Assembly: GCA_019241305.1 (NCBI GenBank)
Contig: JAFAXE010000161.1
Location: forward strand, 1 to 44,310
Origin: Vulcanimicrobiota bacterium
Lineage (GTDB): Bacteria; Vulcanimicrobiota; Vulcanimicrobiia; Vulcanimicrobiales; Vulcanimicrobiaceae
Direction: 5' to 3'
DNA: 44,310 nt
The stretch's first letter is position 1. Every line of letters begins with the position of its first letter. Positions 1 through 7,598 of this stretch are shown piece by piece. Position numbers and translations under genes: made by a program. Below the pieces are notes generated by a model, which made no database searches, was not told the DNA's origin, and saw only the letters and a list, made by a program, of their open reading frames with translations.

Positions 1-121
1 GAAGTGGAGACCGCATGAGGCCGGGACTCCTTGGGACAGACTGGATACCCCGGTCTTCGGCGCCAACACGCAACAGAGATAGCCTTCGCCAAAGAGTGTG
101 ACGCGACGCGCACTATCGGTG

Positions 122-205
122 TGCCCTGGAAGGGACTCGAACCCCTACAGCCTTGCGGCCACTGGTACCTGAAACCAGCGCGTCTACCAATTCCGCCACC
201 AGGGC
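122..205 (-). tRNA. tRNA-Leu (anticodon CAG)
   Basis: Read on the minus strand, the 7-bp acceptor stem GCCCTGG/CCAGGGC closes the molecule with discriminator A. The anticodon arm is CTGGT-TTCAGGT-ACCAG, which places CAG at the anticodon. A long variable arm (GCC-GCAA-GGC) marks it as a class II tRNA, and the T-loop is TTCGAGT. The D-arm region AATTGGTAGACG fits leucine tRNA. The 3' CCA is not encoded. It reads CUG, a codon expected to be heavily used in a GC-rich genome. No other tRNA was seen in the window. Confidence 0.96.
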
Positions 206-307
206 AACGGCAGCGCGGCTTCGTTGCGTCGCGGGAGAGTCCCGTCGCTGACGCGAGCGGGGCCAGCGCAACCACCAAGGTTGGCGCTCGGTTGTAGCGC
301 TCGCTCC

Positions 308-1270
308 ATGCTTCAATTCGTCTCCGACCGCACCCGCGATGAGTCGCTGCTCGACGCCTACTCCGAGGCGGTGACATCCGCGGTCGACCGCGTCTCGCCG
401 GCCGTTGTGAACATCGAAGTCTCTCGCGGGGCCCGCGGGAGCGGCTCAGGGTTCATTTTTACGCCCGACGGGTTCGTTCTGACAAACAGCCACGTCGTTC
501 ACGGTGCAGGCTCGATCGACGTCGGCCTCATCGACGGCCGCCGGTTGCGCGCTTCACTCGTTGGCGACGATCCCGATACGGATCTCGCGGTCCTCCGCGT
601 CTCGGCAGGCGACCTTGCTCATGCGACGTTTGGCGATTCATCCGCGATTCGGCCAGGGTCGCTCGCAATCGCCTTAGGGAACCCCTATGGGCTGCAGGCG
701 ACGGTCACCGCCGGCGTCGTCAGCGCACTCGGCCGCACCTTGCGCTCGCAGTCCGGCCGCCTGATGGATAACATCATACAGACCGATGCGGCGCTCAACC
801 CCGGGAATTCGGGAGGTCCGCTCGTCGATTCGCGCGGGCGTGTCATCGGGGTGAACACCGCGATCGTCTCGTGGGCGCAAGGAATCTGTTTCGCGATTGC
901 GATCAACACGGCGCGCGACGTCGCTGCGCTGCTGATGCGCGACGGCCGCGTACGGCGTGGATACATCGGCGTAGCAGGACAAGACGTCACGCTCCCCCGG
1001 CGCATCGCGCGCGAATACGGGTTGCCGAGTGAGCGCGCTGTGGCAGTGCTGTCCGTCGAGCGAAACAGCCCCGCTGCGGCTGCAGGGATTCAAGACGGTG
1101 ACGCCATCGTCGCATTGGCACAGACGCCCGTCCGTGGGCTCGACGAACTTCATCGCATTCTTACACAGCACGCCGTTGGTCTCGAGGCAGAAGTACGCGT
1201 GCTGCGCCGCTATCAGTTACTGACGCTGCGCATCACACCGCGCGAAGCGCCGCCGCGCGCCGAAAACTAG
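308..1270 (+). CDS. htrA: HtrA/Deg-family serine protease with one PDZ domain
   Basis: This is a trypsin-fold protein quality-control protease of 320 residues. The catalytic triad is visible as His62 (TNSHVV), Asp92 (DTDLAVL) and Ser168 (NPGNSGGPL). A single PDZ domain occupies roughly residues 215-310. ATG 308 was chosen because the reading frame upstream, open to a TTG at 224, is low-complexity and contains no signal peptide. From either start there is no hydrophobic N-terminal segment, so the protein looks cytoplasmic or exported by another route. Most DegP/DegS proteins have a signal peptide or membrane anchor. It is followed after about 30 bp by an MFS gene on the same strand. The family call is firm; substrate and location are not known. 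Confidence 0.9.
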   Translation: MLQFVSDRTRDESLLDAYSEAVTSAVDRVSPAVVNIEVSRGARGSGSGFIFTPDGFVLTNSHVVHGAGSIDVGLIDGRRLRASLVGDDPDTDLAVLRVSAGDLAHATFGDSSAIRPGSLAIALGNPYGLQATVTAGVVSALGRTLRSQSGRLMDNIIQTDAALNPGNSGGPLVDSRGRVIGVNTAIVSWAQGICFAIAINTARDVAALLMRDGRVRRGYIGVAGQDVTLPRRIAREYGLPSERAVAVLSVERNSPAAAAGIQDGDAIVALAQTPVRGLDELHRILTQHAVGLEAEVRVLRRYQLLTLRITPREAPPRAEN

Positions 1271-1299
1271 GACGGGATGAACGATGCTTTGCTGAGCGT

Positions 1300-2490
1300 G
1301 TGGCAGCGCACGGCATGCGCGTGATCGCGACGCTGGTGCCGATTCTCGGCATCACCTTCATCGACATCCTCGGCTTCAGCATCCTGATTCCGATCCTCCC
1401 ATTTTATGCACAGCACTTCGGGGCATCGGATACCGAAATCGGGGTGCTGTTCGCGACGTTTGCGGCATGTCAGTTCGTCGCGGGTCCGATTTGGGGCAAC
1501 GTTAGTGACCGGATCGGCCGTAAAGGCGTGCTGATCGTGAGTCAGGCCGGTGCGACCATCGGTTGGACGATGTTGGCCTTCGCCCCGACGCTGCTCTGGG
1601 TGTTTATCGCGCGAATGGTGGAAGGCTTCTCGGGAGGCAACATCGGCGTGACGCAGGCCTATGTCGCGGACCGCGTGCCGCCCTCGGAGCGTGCCCGCGC
1701 CTTCTCCTACATCGGCGCCTCCTTCAGCGCGGGGCTCGTCCTCGGGCCGGCCGCGGGAGGGTTCTTGCTGGGACGCTTCGGGTATACGCTGCCCTTTCTG
1801 CTGGCTGCGGCGTTGCAGGTCGTAACACTCCTTCTGACCGTCTTTTTCTTGCCGGAATCGGTGGCAGAAAGGGGCGAAAAAACCAGCGTACCGTCGCTCC
1901 GCGACATTCCGCGCTGCTTTGCCGATCCACGGGTCTCGCCGGTCCTCGTGCAAAAGCTTTCGTACTCGTTGGGCTTGTTCGCGTGGTTTTCCGTCTTCGC
2001 GCTCGTCTTACAAAAGCAACTGCATTTCACAGCGCAATCGACCAGCTACACCTTCGCGATCTTCGGGCTCATCGGCGTGGCGCTGCAACTCTTTGCGGTT
2101 GGTTCGGTCACCGATGCGGTCGGCAACCGCGCGGCGTCCAACATCGGCTTTGCCAGTATGGTCGCGTTCTTTGCGTCCATTCCATTCGTCCATAGCTTAC
2201 CATCGTTACTCGCGACGATCGTGCTATTTTCGATTGGACTGTCGCTCTCGAATGCGACCATTGCGGCACTGCTCAGCGACGCCGCGCCGAAGGGTGCACA
2301 GGGGACGGTGCTGAGCGTCGGCGATTCGATGCAAAGCATCTCCGGCATCATCATGCCGGCCATCGCGACGAGCGTGCTCGCCTATTACGGTTCCCTGTGG
2401 ACGGCGGCCATCTCGTTCTTTTTCGTGTCGATCGCCTTGGCGCTCGGCGTCGCGGCGCAAGCGCGCCGCGCTACGGAACCCGCCTCGTAA
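1300..2490 (+). CDS. MFS drug/metabolite exporter (DHA1/TetA-like)
   Basis: This is a twelve-helix major facilitator protein of about 396 residues. The loop 2-3 signature is visible as GNVSDRIGRKGVL near residue 65. The first helix carries DILGFSILIPILPF, typical of the TetA/YfkF-like proton-coupled exporter group, and a motif C-like VLGPAAGGFLLG sits in helix 5. It would export a small molecule against proton influx; the substrate cannot be inferred from sequence. The start is uncertain: GTG 1300 and ATG 1315 differ by five residues and neither has a good ribosome binding site. The next gene begins two bases after its stop, so the two are probably co-transcribed. Confidence 0.87.
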   Translation: MAAHGMRVIATLVPILGITFIDILGFSILIPILPFYAQHFGASDTEIGVLFATFAACQFVAGPIWGNVSDRIGRKGVLIVSQAGATIGWTMLAFAPTLLWVFIARMVEGFSGGNIGVTQAYVADRVPPSERARAFSYIGASFSAGLVLGPAAGGFLLGRFGYTLPFLLAAALQVVTLLLTVFFLPESVAERGEKTSVPSLRDIPRCFADPRVSPVLVQKLSYSLGLFAWFSVFALVLQKQLHFTAQSTSYTFAIFGLIGVALQLFAVGSVTDAVGNRAASNIGFASMVAFFASIPFVHSLPSLLATIVLFSIGLSLSNATIAALLSDAAPKGAQGTVLSVGDSMQSISGIIMPAIATSVLAYYGSLWTAAISFFFVSIALALGVAAQARRATEPAS

Positions 2491-2492
2491 CC

Positions 2493-3590
2493 GTGCCGGC
2501 GCAGCTGCGCGCCCTCGTCGTTCTCGGCATTCTGATCGCCTGCGGCATTCTCGCGTTCGGCGTCGTGCACGTACTGGGCGACACCGCGTCCGCGTGGATG
2601 ATCATCGGGGCGTCTGCGATCGTCCTGTACGTCATGCTGCCGCTCGTTCGTTTGTTCGAACGCTGGATGTCGCCGACGCTCGCCTTCGCCGCTGCCTTCG
2701 TCGTGTTCACGTTGACGCTCGTGCTGCTGGCGTGGTGGCTCTTGCCGCCGCTCGTGCTGCAAGCGCAACAATTCGCCGCGAGCCTTCCTCAGATCATCGA
2801 TCAGGCGCAGCGCGATCTCGCGGACCCGAACAATCGGTTGTTGGCCACCATGCCGCCCGGTCTGCGGCTCTACCTCACGACCCTTCCGCAGCAGTTAGAA
2901 AAGTTGGGGCAGCGCTACGCCTTCACGATCGCTCAGCATGCCTTCTCCGTCTTGACGTCGGCATTTGCCGTCTTCCTCGGGATCGTCATCGTACCGATTC
3001 TGACCGCGTATCTCTTCTTCGATCACCGAGAACTCAAGCGCGCGACGCTTGGCTTTGTCCCGGCGTCGTGGCGGCCGCGTGCCGTCGCCATCTTGCGCGA
3101 CATGAACGACGTCTTAGGCAGCTTCGTGCGCGGCCAGCTCATCGACGGGGCGATCCTGGGCGTCATGATCTACGTACTCCTGCTCGTGATGCACGTGCCG
3201 TTCGCGCTGCTCATCGGTGCGCTCGCCGGCATCCTCAACTTCATCCCCTACGTCGGCGCGGTGATCGGCTTCATTCCATCCGTATTGCTGGCGCTCGCAT
3301 ACCATGGCTGGCAGAGCGCGGTAATCGTCGGCATCGGGTTCGCGGTTATCCAGCAAATCGACGGCAACCTCATCGAGCCGCGGATCATGAAAGCACAGGT
3401 ACAGCTTTCACCCGTCGTGCTCATCGTGTCGATTCTGATTTTCAGCGAGCTGTTTGGCGTCGTCGGAACTTTCATCGCCGTTCCCGTCAGCGCGATGCTG
3501 CGCGTCCTGAAACTGCACTTTGCCCCTGCCCCTACCGAAACGGAGCTGCAACAAGACGAGAAGCTCGCCCTCGGAATGACCCGTTTCTAA
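2493..3590 (+). CDS. AI-2E family (UPF0118/PerM) membrane permease
   Basis: This integral membrane protein has 365 residues, the usual length for PF01594. N-terminal helices are followed by a soluble segment (about residues 100-165). The C-terminal half has helices containing the family hallmark GALAGILNFIPYVGAVIGFIP and QQIDGNLIEPRIM. Members have been linked to autoinducer-2 export or Na+/H+ exchange, but most are uncharacterised. GTG 2493 is chosen because it lies two bases after the MFS stop and directly precedes the first hydrophobic stretch; the longer frame upstream only overlaps the MFS gene. The gene converges on the Ku operon across a repeat-bearing spacer. Confidence 0.88.
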   Translation: MPAQLRALVVLGILIACGILAFGVVHVLGDTASAWMIIGASAIVLYVMLPLVRLFERWMSPTLAFAAAFVVFTLTLVLLAWWLLPPLVLQAQQFAASLPQIIDQAQRDLADPNNRLLATMPPGLRLYLTTLPQQLEKLGQRYAFTIAQHAFSVLTSAFAVFLGIVIVPILTAYLFFDHRELKRATLGFVPASWRPRAVAILRDMNDVLGSFVRGQLIDGAILGVMIYVLLLVMHVPFALLIGALAGILNFIPYVGAVIGFIPSVLLALAYHGWQSAVIVGIGFAVIQQIDGNLIEPRIMKAQVQLSPVVLIVSILIFSELFGVVGTFIAVPVSAMLRVLKLHFAPAPTETELQQDEKLALGMTRF

Positions 3591-3601
3591 TTCGTGAAGT
3601 A

Positions 3602-3646
3602 GCGAGGCGGGGCTACGTTTCATTGAGCAAGCTCGGACCGACGAGC
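3602..3646 (+). repeat. Dispersed intergenic repeat, half-copy
   Basis: These 45 bases match the reverse complement of 43006-43050 at 42 of 45 positions. The core reads CGTTTCATTGAGCAAGCTC. The partner lies inside a palindromic element between atpD and atpC. Here only one arm plus about 23 interior bases are present, so this looks like a truncated copy. It sits between convergent genes and overlaps no recognised protein. Confidence 0.85.
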
Positions 3647-3699
3647 ATCCTTCGACTCCGCGAACTGAACGTGCCGCTCAGTTTGCTTCGCTCAGGATG
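3646..3699 (+). terminator. Imperfect hairpin between convergent genes
   Basis: Outer arms CATCCT (3646-3651) and AGGATG (3694-3699) enclose inner arms CGAACTGA (3661-3668) and TCAGTTTG (3678-3685) around a nine-base loop. The location, between the 3' ends of the AI-2E permease gene and the Ku gene, suits a bidirectional transcription stop. There is no clear T-run, so intrinsic termination is uncertain. It may instead be part of the adjacent repeat family. Confidence 0.35.
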
Positions 3700-3717
3700 A
3701 CACCGTCGGGCGGAGCG

Positions 3718-4575
3718 TTAGGCGGCGCTCTTTTTGCGACGTGATGCGCGCTTCGGTTTTTCCTCTTCGTCCGCCGTAGCGAGCCGGCCGCCGCCGTGTT
3801 TGGCGCGTGTTTGCTCGAGGCTCTTCTGCAACACGTCCATGAGGTTCACGACGTTGCTGGCCTTGCGCGCCTTCGGCTTGCCGGTAGGCAACGACTTACC
3901 GGCGGCCCGCGCCTCGATCATCGCAAGCAACTGTTCCCGGTAGGTGTCATGAAATTCGTCGGGTTCAAACTTCGCGGTCATCGTATCGATGAGGAGCTTC
4001 GCTACCTTCATCTCGTTCTCGTGGGGCTTCTCCGTTTCGGGGAGATCGTAGTGGTCCGCATCGACGATCTCATCGGCGAAGTGCATCAGTTCCAGCACGA
4101 GGGCCTCACCGTTAGGTTTGACGGCCGCGAGGTGCTCCCGCGAGCGGATGACGACCTTCGCGATGCCGACTTTGTTCATGGCCTTCAGCGCCTCGCGTAA
4201 CAGCGCGTAGGCGTGTCGTCCCTTCTTTTCCGGTTCGAGGTAATACGGTTTGTCGTAGTACATCGGGTTGATTTCATCGAGCTCGACGAACTGCACGATG
4301 TCGACGGACTGCGTCGCCTCGACGTTGACGCGCTGGAAGTCGTCGTCGGAGAGAATGACGTAGTGACCTTTCTCGTATTCGTAACCCCGGACGATGTCGT
4401 CGTACGACACGTCCTCGCCGTCGAGCGAACAGCGCCGCACGTTTTGGATGCGACCTTCATCGGCCTTGTGCAAGAAGTTGAAACGAAGGTCGTTCGTGCG
4501 GACCGCGGTCTGCAACTTTACCGGAATGGTGACGAGTCCGAAATTGATCGATCCGCTCCAAATCGCGTGCGCCAT
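3718..4575 (-). CDS. ku: Ku DNA end-binding protein (NHEJ)
   Basis: This 285-residue bacterial Ku would form a homodimeric ring on double-strand breaks and recruit LigD. It begins with the characteristic MAHAIWSGSINFGLV and keeps the Ku core through about residue 255 (DEINPMYYDKPYYLEP, ELMHFADEI). The C-terminus ends in a lysine/arginine-rich tail (KRASRRKKSAA), the kind of extension that in other bacterial Ku proteins binds DNA or LigD. The ATG at 4575 has a purine-rich leader (AAGAAGGA) and lies 20 bases after the LigD polymerase stop. It is the last gene of a three-gene NHEJ operon. Confidence 0.96.
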   Translation of the reverse strand: MAHAIWSGSINFGLVTIPVKLQTAVRTNDLRFNFLHKADEGRIQNVRRCSLDGEDVSYDDIVRGYEYEKGHYVILSDDDFQRVNVEATQSVDIVQFVELDEINPMYYDKPYYLEPEKKGRHAYALLREALKAMNKVGIAKVVIRSREHLAAVKPNGEALVLELMHFADEIVDADHYDLPETEKPHENEMKVAKLLIDTMTAKFEPDEFHDTYREQLLAMIEARAAGKSLPTGKPKARKASNVVNLMDVLQKSLEQTRAKHGGGRLATADEEEKPKRASRRKKSAA

Positions 4576-4595
4576 GTCCTTCTTGGTCTCCTCGG

Positions 4596-5567
4596 TTAGC
4601 CTTGAGTTTCCTGCCACGCCCGCTGCGCTTTGCGGAACGCCGTCTCCAGGCGCTGCGGCCGCTGTGCCCCCGCGCTCCAGATGCCGGTCCCCTGCGCGAG
4701 CAGCTTCGGCACGTTCGTCATCGTATAGCGAGCGTTTTCCTTTTGCGTATCCTTTCCACGCCGCCGCGTCATCCCACGCACCTCTTCCCACCCCAGCGGC
4801 ATCGAGACCGGCGCCGCGGTGCGGGCCCTCACGCTGTACGGGGCCACCAGCGTTTTGCCGCGGCCGACCTGCACGTAGTCCAAATAGACCAGATCGTCGG
4901 GCCGTTTCGCGGTTGCACGCTGCAGCGTCGTGTCCCCCGGCATCGTCACGTGCACGCGGCGGGCGATGAGTTCGGCAAATGCTTTGATCGTGTCGTACGA
5001 ATAGCGAGGTTCGAGCGGCACCATCACGTGGAGCCCGGCGCCTCCGGTACTCTTCACGAGCGGGCGCAATCCGATCTCGTCCAACACCTCGTAAAAGCAC
5101 ACGGCGACGCGGCCTAGCCGAGCCACGCTGCAGCGCTCTCCCGCATCGAGATCGAACAGCATGACGTCGGGATGATCCAGTTCCGGCTCGCGCGACGTCC
5201 AGACGTGCAGCACGATCGAGGCAAGGTTTGCGACGAAGACAAGGGTTGGCTCGTCGTCGCACATGATGAAGCACACTTCGCCGCGGCGGCCGTATTCCGC
5301 CGGCACCAAGAGCGTCCGCACCCAGTCGGGAGTGGCGCGCGGCGCGTCCTTCTCGAAAAACGACGGACCCTGCACGCCGTCCGGGAAGCGCTGCAGCGTC
5401 AGCGGCCGGCCCTGCAGATATGGTAATAGGTAACCGGCAACCGCCCGGTAGTACTCGATCAGGTCCCCCTTGGTGTAGCCGTCTTCCGGCCAGAGCACCT
5501 TGTCGAGATTGGAAAGCTGCAGTGCGCGGCCGTCGATCTCCACCGAAGTGACGGTGCGCCGCGCCAT
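4596..5567 (-). CDS. ligD: LigD polymerase/primase domain as a separate protein (PolD)
   Basis: This 323-residue archaeo-eukaryotic primase-type polymerase fills gaps and adds ribonucleotides at broken ends during NHEJ. Catalytic residues are visible: Asp139 and Asp141 in FDLD, the KSTGGAGLH motif with His180, and Asp230 in YLDY. The family start HYPERLINK-like segment is here LSNLDKVLWPEDGYTKGD, as in other LigD Pol domains. The start ATG overlaps the stop of the upstream phosphoesterase-ligase gene as TGATG, so translation is probably coupled. In Mycobacterium and Pseudomonas this domain is fused to the ligase; here it is free, in the Pseudomonas domain order. Confidence 0.94.
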   Translation of the reverse strand: MARRTVTSVEIDGRALQLSNLDKVLWPEDGYTKGDLIEYYRAVAGYLLPYLQGRPLTLQRFPDGVQGPSFFEKDAPRATPDWVRTLLVPAEYGRRGEVCFIMCDDEPTLVFVANLASIVLHVWTSREPELDHPDVMLFDLDAGERCSVARLGRVAVCFYEVLDEIGLRPLVKSTGGAGLHVMVPLEPRYSYDTIKAFAELIARRVHVTMPGDTTLQRATAKRPDDLVYLDYVQVGRGKTLVAPYSVRARTAAPVSMPLGWEEVRGMTRRRGKDTQKENARYTMTNVPKLLAQGTGIWSAGAQRPQRLETAFRKAQRAWQETQG

Positions 5568-7249
5568 CAGGCTACGTCGCGCGTCGAAGCCGGTTGCTCG
5601 CGAACGACGTCGCGCGGCTTCTTGTCGGCGCGTACTCCGACGAAAACCGGCGCTCGTAGTTGGCCGTCGCGCGTCCACTCGAGAAACGTCACTTCCGCGA
5701 CGAGTTTGGGCTCGATCCAGTGCGGGCGCGTATCCGTCTTGATCGGCTTGGCGAACGGTGTCGTCTTGCGCTCCAGCGGCCGCAGTTGTTGCATCACCGC
5801 GGTCAGCGTCTTGCCGTCGAATCCCGTGCCGACGGAGCCGGCCGGCACGAGCTGCTTTCCCTCGTATACGCCGAGCAGCAGCGCGCCAAACGCTTTCCGG
5901 CTTCCGCGCGGCTCGGTCCAGCCGCCGACGACGAACTCTTGTCGCTGCAACGTCTTGATTTTGACCCAATCGCGCGAGCGGCGCTCGACGTAGCGCGAAG
6001 CGCGGCGCTTTCCGATGATCCCTTCGAGCCCCTGGTCGCGCGCGAAAATGAAGAGTGCATTTCCGGTACCCACGACGTGCTTGCTAAAGAGCACGCCTTC
6101 GCCGGGCCGGATGATGCGCTCGAGCGCGCCTTTGCGGAACTCGAGCGGCTCATCGCACAGCTCGCGACCGTTGCCGTACAGCAAGTCGAAGGCGACGAAG
6201 GTCACCTCTTCTTCGGTGCTGCGCTGTCGCCCGTAACGGTCCATCCGGTTCTGCAGCGCCTGAAATGAGGCTTTGCCTTCGTCGTCGAGCGCAACGATTT
6301 CGCCGTCGACGATCAGCGGCCGTTCGGAAAAGGCGTCGGCCAGCTCGGCGAGTTCCGGGAACTTGTCGAGAAAGTCTTTGCCGTTGCGTGAGGTGGCTTT
6401 CACGGTACCGTCCGCGTCGATCGTCAATAAGGCGCGATAGCCGTCCCATTTGATTTCGAAAAACCAATCGGCGTCGTCGAAGGGCTTGTCGATCAGCGTT
6501 GCGAGCATCGGCGTGCTCACCTGCGGAAGCGGTTCGATCTTTCTGCGCGGCCGCGTCGTGCGGGAAGCAGCCGGTCGGGACGATTTCCAATGCGGCGCGG
6601 ACGGATCTTTGGCGATGTCCGCGAGCGTCTTGCCACTCTTCACCGACTCGTTATGGTCTTCGATGCGCCACTTCGGGTCGACGTACTCATCGTGGTCCTT
6701 GATGAGCAGCCACGCGTTTTCTTCGCCACCCCGGCCGCGAATGTGGATCAGGGTGAACATGCCGTGCAGTTTTTGCCCGTGCAGAATGAATTTGACTTTG
6801 CCTTTCGCGATCTGCTGCGTCGTGCTGGTCCCCTCGGCCAACTCGTACCAGCCGCGGTCCCACACGATCACCTCGCCCGCGCCATAGTTGCCCTTTGGGA
6901 TGATCCCTTCGAAGGTGCGGTAATCGTACGGATGGTCCTCGACGTGCATCGCAAGCCGGCGCTCACCCACGTCGAGCGTTGGGCCTTTCGGGATAGCCCA
7001 CGATTTCAATACCCCTTCGTCTTCGAGCCGGAAATCGTAGTGCAGTCGGGTCGCGTGGTGCATTTGAATCACGAAGCGCAACGCGCCCTTGGGGACGCGG
7101 TCGCTGCCCCGTGCGGCGGAGCGGCCGCCGGACGGCTCCGGCGTCTTCGTGAAATCGCGCATCGCCACGTACTTGGAAAGGGCGCCGCTTTTGGCAGCCC
7201 CAGAGCGCTGGGAAGTGGTTTTCTTCGAGGTCGTCCGTCGGCTCGCCAC
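5567..7249 (-). CDS. ligD: LigD ATP-dependent DNA ligase with N-terminal 3'-phosphoesterase
   Basis: This protein has about 560 residues. The 3'-phosphoesterase domain (about residues 55-205) shows HHATRLHYDFRLE, with His65, His70 and Asp72 in the metal-binding region, and it trims 3' ends. A basic linker (about 215-240) leads to the ligase domain, whose nucleotidyl-lysine motif is EIKWDGYR (Lys267). The C-terminal OB-fold contains the usual VAEVTFLEWT. Start choice is uncertain: GTG 7249 has GGAGG only one base upstream, and the frame stays open to an ATG at 7363 that would overlap the divergent gene. The N-terminal basic serine/threonine stretch is unremarkable for LigD. Confidence 0.92.
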   Translation of the reverse strand: MASRRTTSKKTTSQRSGAAKSGALSKYVAMRDFTKTPEPSGGRSAARGSDRVPKGALRFVIQMHHATRLHYDFRLEDEGVLKSWAIPKGPTLDVGERRLAMHVEDHPYDYRTFEGIIPKGNYGAGEVIVWDRGWYELAEGTSTTQQIAKGKVKFILHGQKLHGMFTLIHIRGRGGEENAWLLIKDHDEYVDPKWRIEDHNESVKSGKTLADIAKDPSAPHWKSSRPAASRTTRPRRKIEPLPQVSTPMLATLIDKPFDDADWFFEIKWDGYRALLTIDADGTVKATSRNGKDFLDKFPELAELADAFSERPLIVDGEIVALDDEGKASFQALQNRMDRYGRQRSTEEEVTFVAFDLLYGNGRELCDEPLEFRKGALERIIRPGEGVLFSKHVVGTGNALFIFARDQGLEGIIGKRRASRYVERRSRDWVKIKTLQRQEFVVGGWTEPRGSRKAFGALLLGVYEGKQLVPAGSVGTGFDGKTLTAVMQQLRPLERKTTPFAKPIKTDTRPHWIEPKLVAEVTFLEWTRDGQLRAPVFVGVRADKKPRDVVREQPASTRDVA

Positions 7250-7322
7250 GCCTCCGACTTCGCGTCCCCGGGTCCGGTCGCTTGCGAGGGCCGGACGGCG
7301 GCGCGGCTGTAGCTTCAAGGCG

Positions 7323-7598
7323 ATGTGGGCTTGGATCGGTGCGGGACTTGCGACGCTGGGCACAGCGGTCGCTCTCGTGTACCGGCGACGCCCCGCAGCC
7401 AGTGCGGTCGCCTCTGAAATCTATGGTATGACGGCGCGCTCCCACGGCCGCTTCGCGGCAGTCAGCGGCGCGTTTGCCGCCGGCTTCCTCGTCCTGGCGT
7501 TCGTGCGCGTCGTTCCTCCGCTGCCGTTCGTTGCCGTGTACGTGCTGATCGCGGTGTTGTACGCAACCTCGTTCGCACGCGGCTTCTCCGAGGGATGA
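7323..7598 (+). CDS. Small three-helix membrane protein, unknown function
   Basis: This 91-residue protein was not recognised. It has three likely membrane segments, around residues 3-21, 42-62 and 64-84, separated by a short arginine-rich loop (YRRRPA). Its stop overlaps the ATG of the downstream GT-C-like gene as ATGA, so the two are translationally coupled. The product may assist or associate with that transferase. It is divergent from the NHEJ operon. The ATG at 7323 is the first residue of the first helix and is the natural start. Confidence 0.7.
   Translation: MWAWIGAGLATLGTAVALVYRRRPAASAVASEIYGMTARSHGRFAAVSGAFAAGFLVLAFVRVVPPLPFVAVYVLIAVLYATSFARGFSEG

Noticed and set aside
1-121. Possible small gene before the tRNA
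   Set aside because: No start with a ribosome binding site and no recognisable product; treated as flank.
224-307. Upstream extension of the HtrA gene from a TTG
   Set aside because: The extra 28 residues are arginine/proline-rich without a signal peptide; ATG 308 is a simpler start.
7250-7363. Extension of the phosphoesterase-ligase to ATG 7363
   Set aside because: It would overlap the divergent small membrane gene and adds a basic low-complexity tail not needed by the domain.
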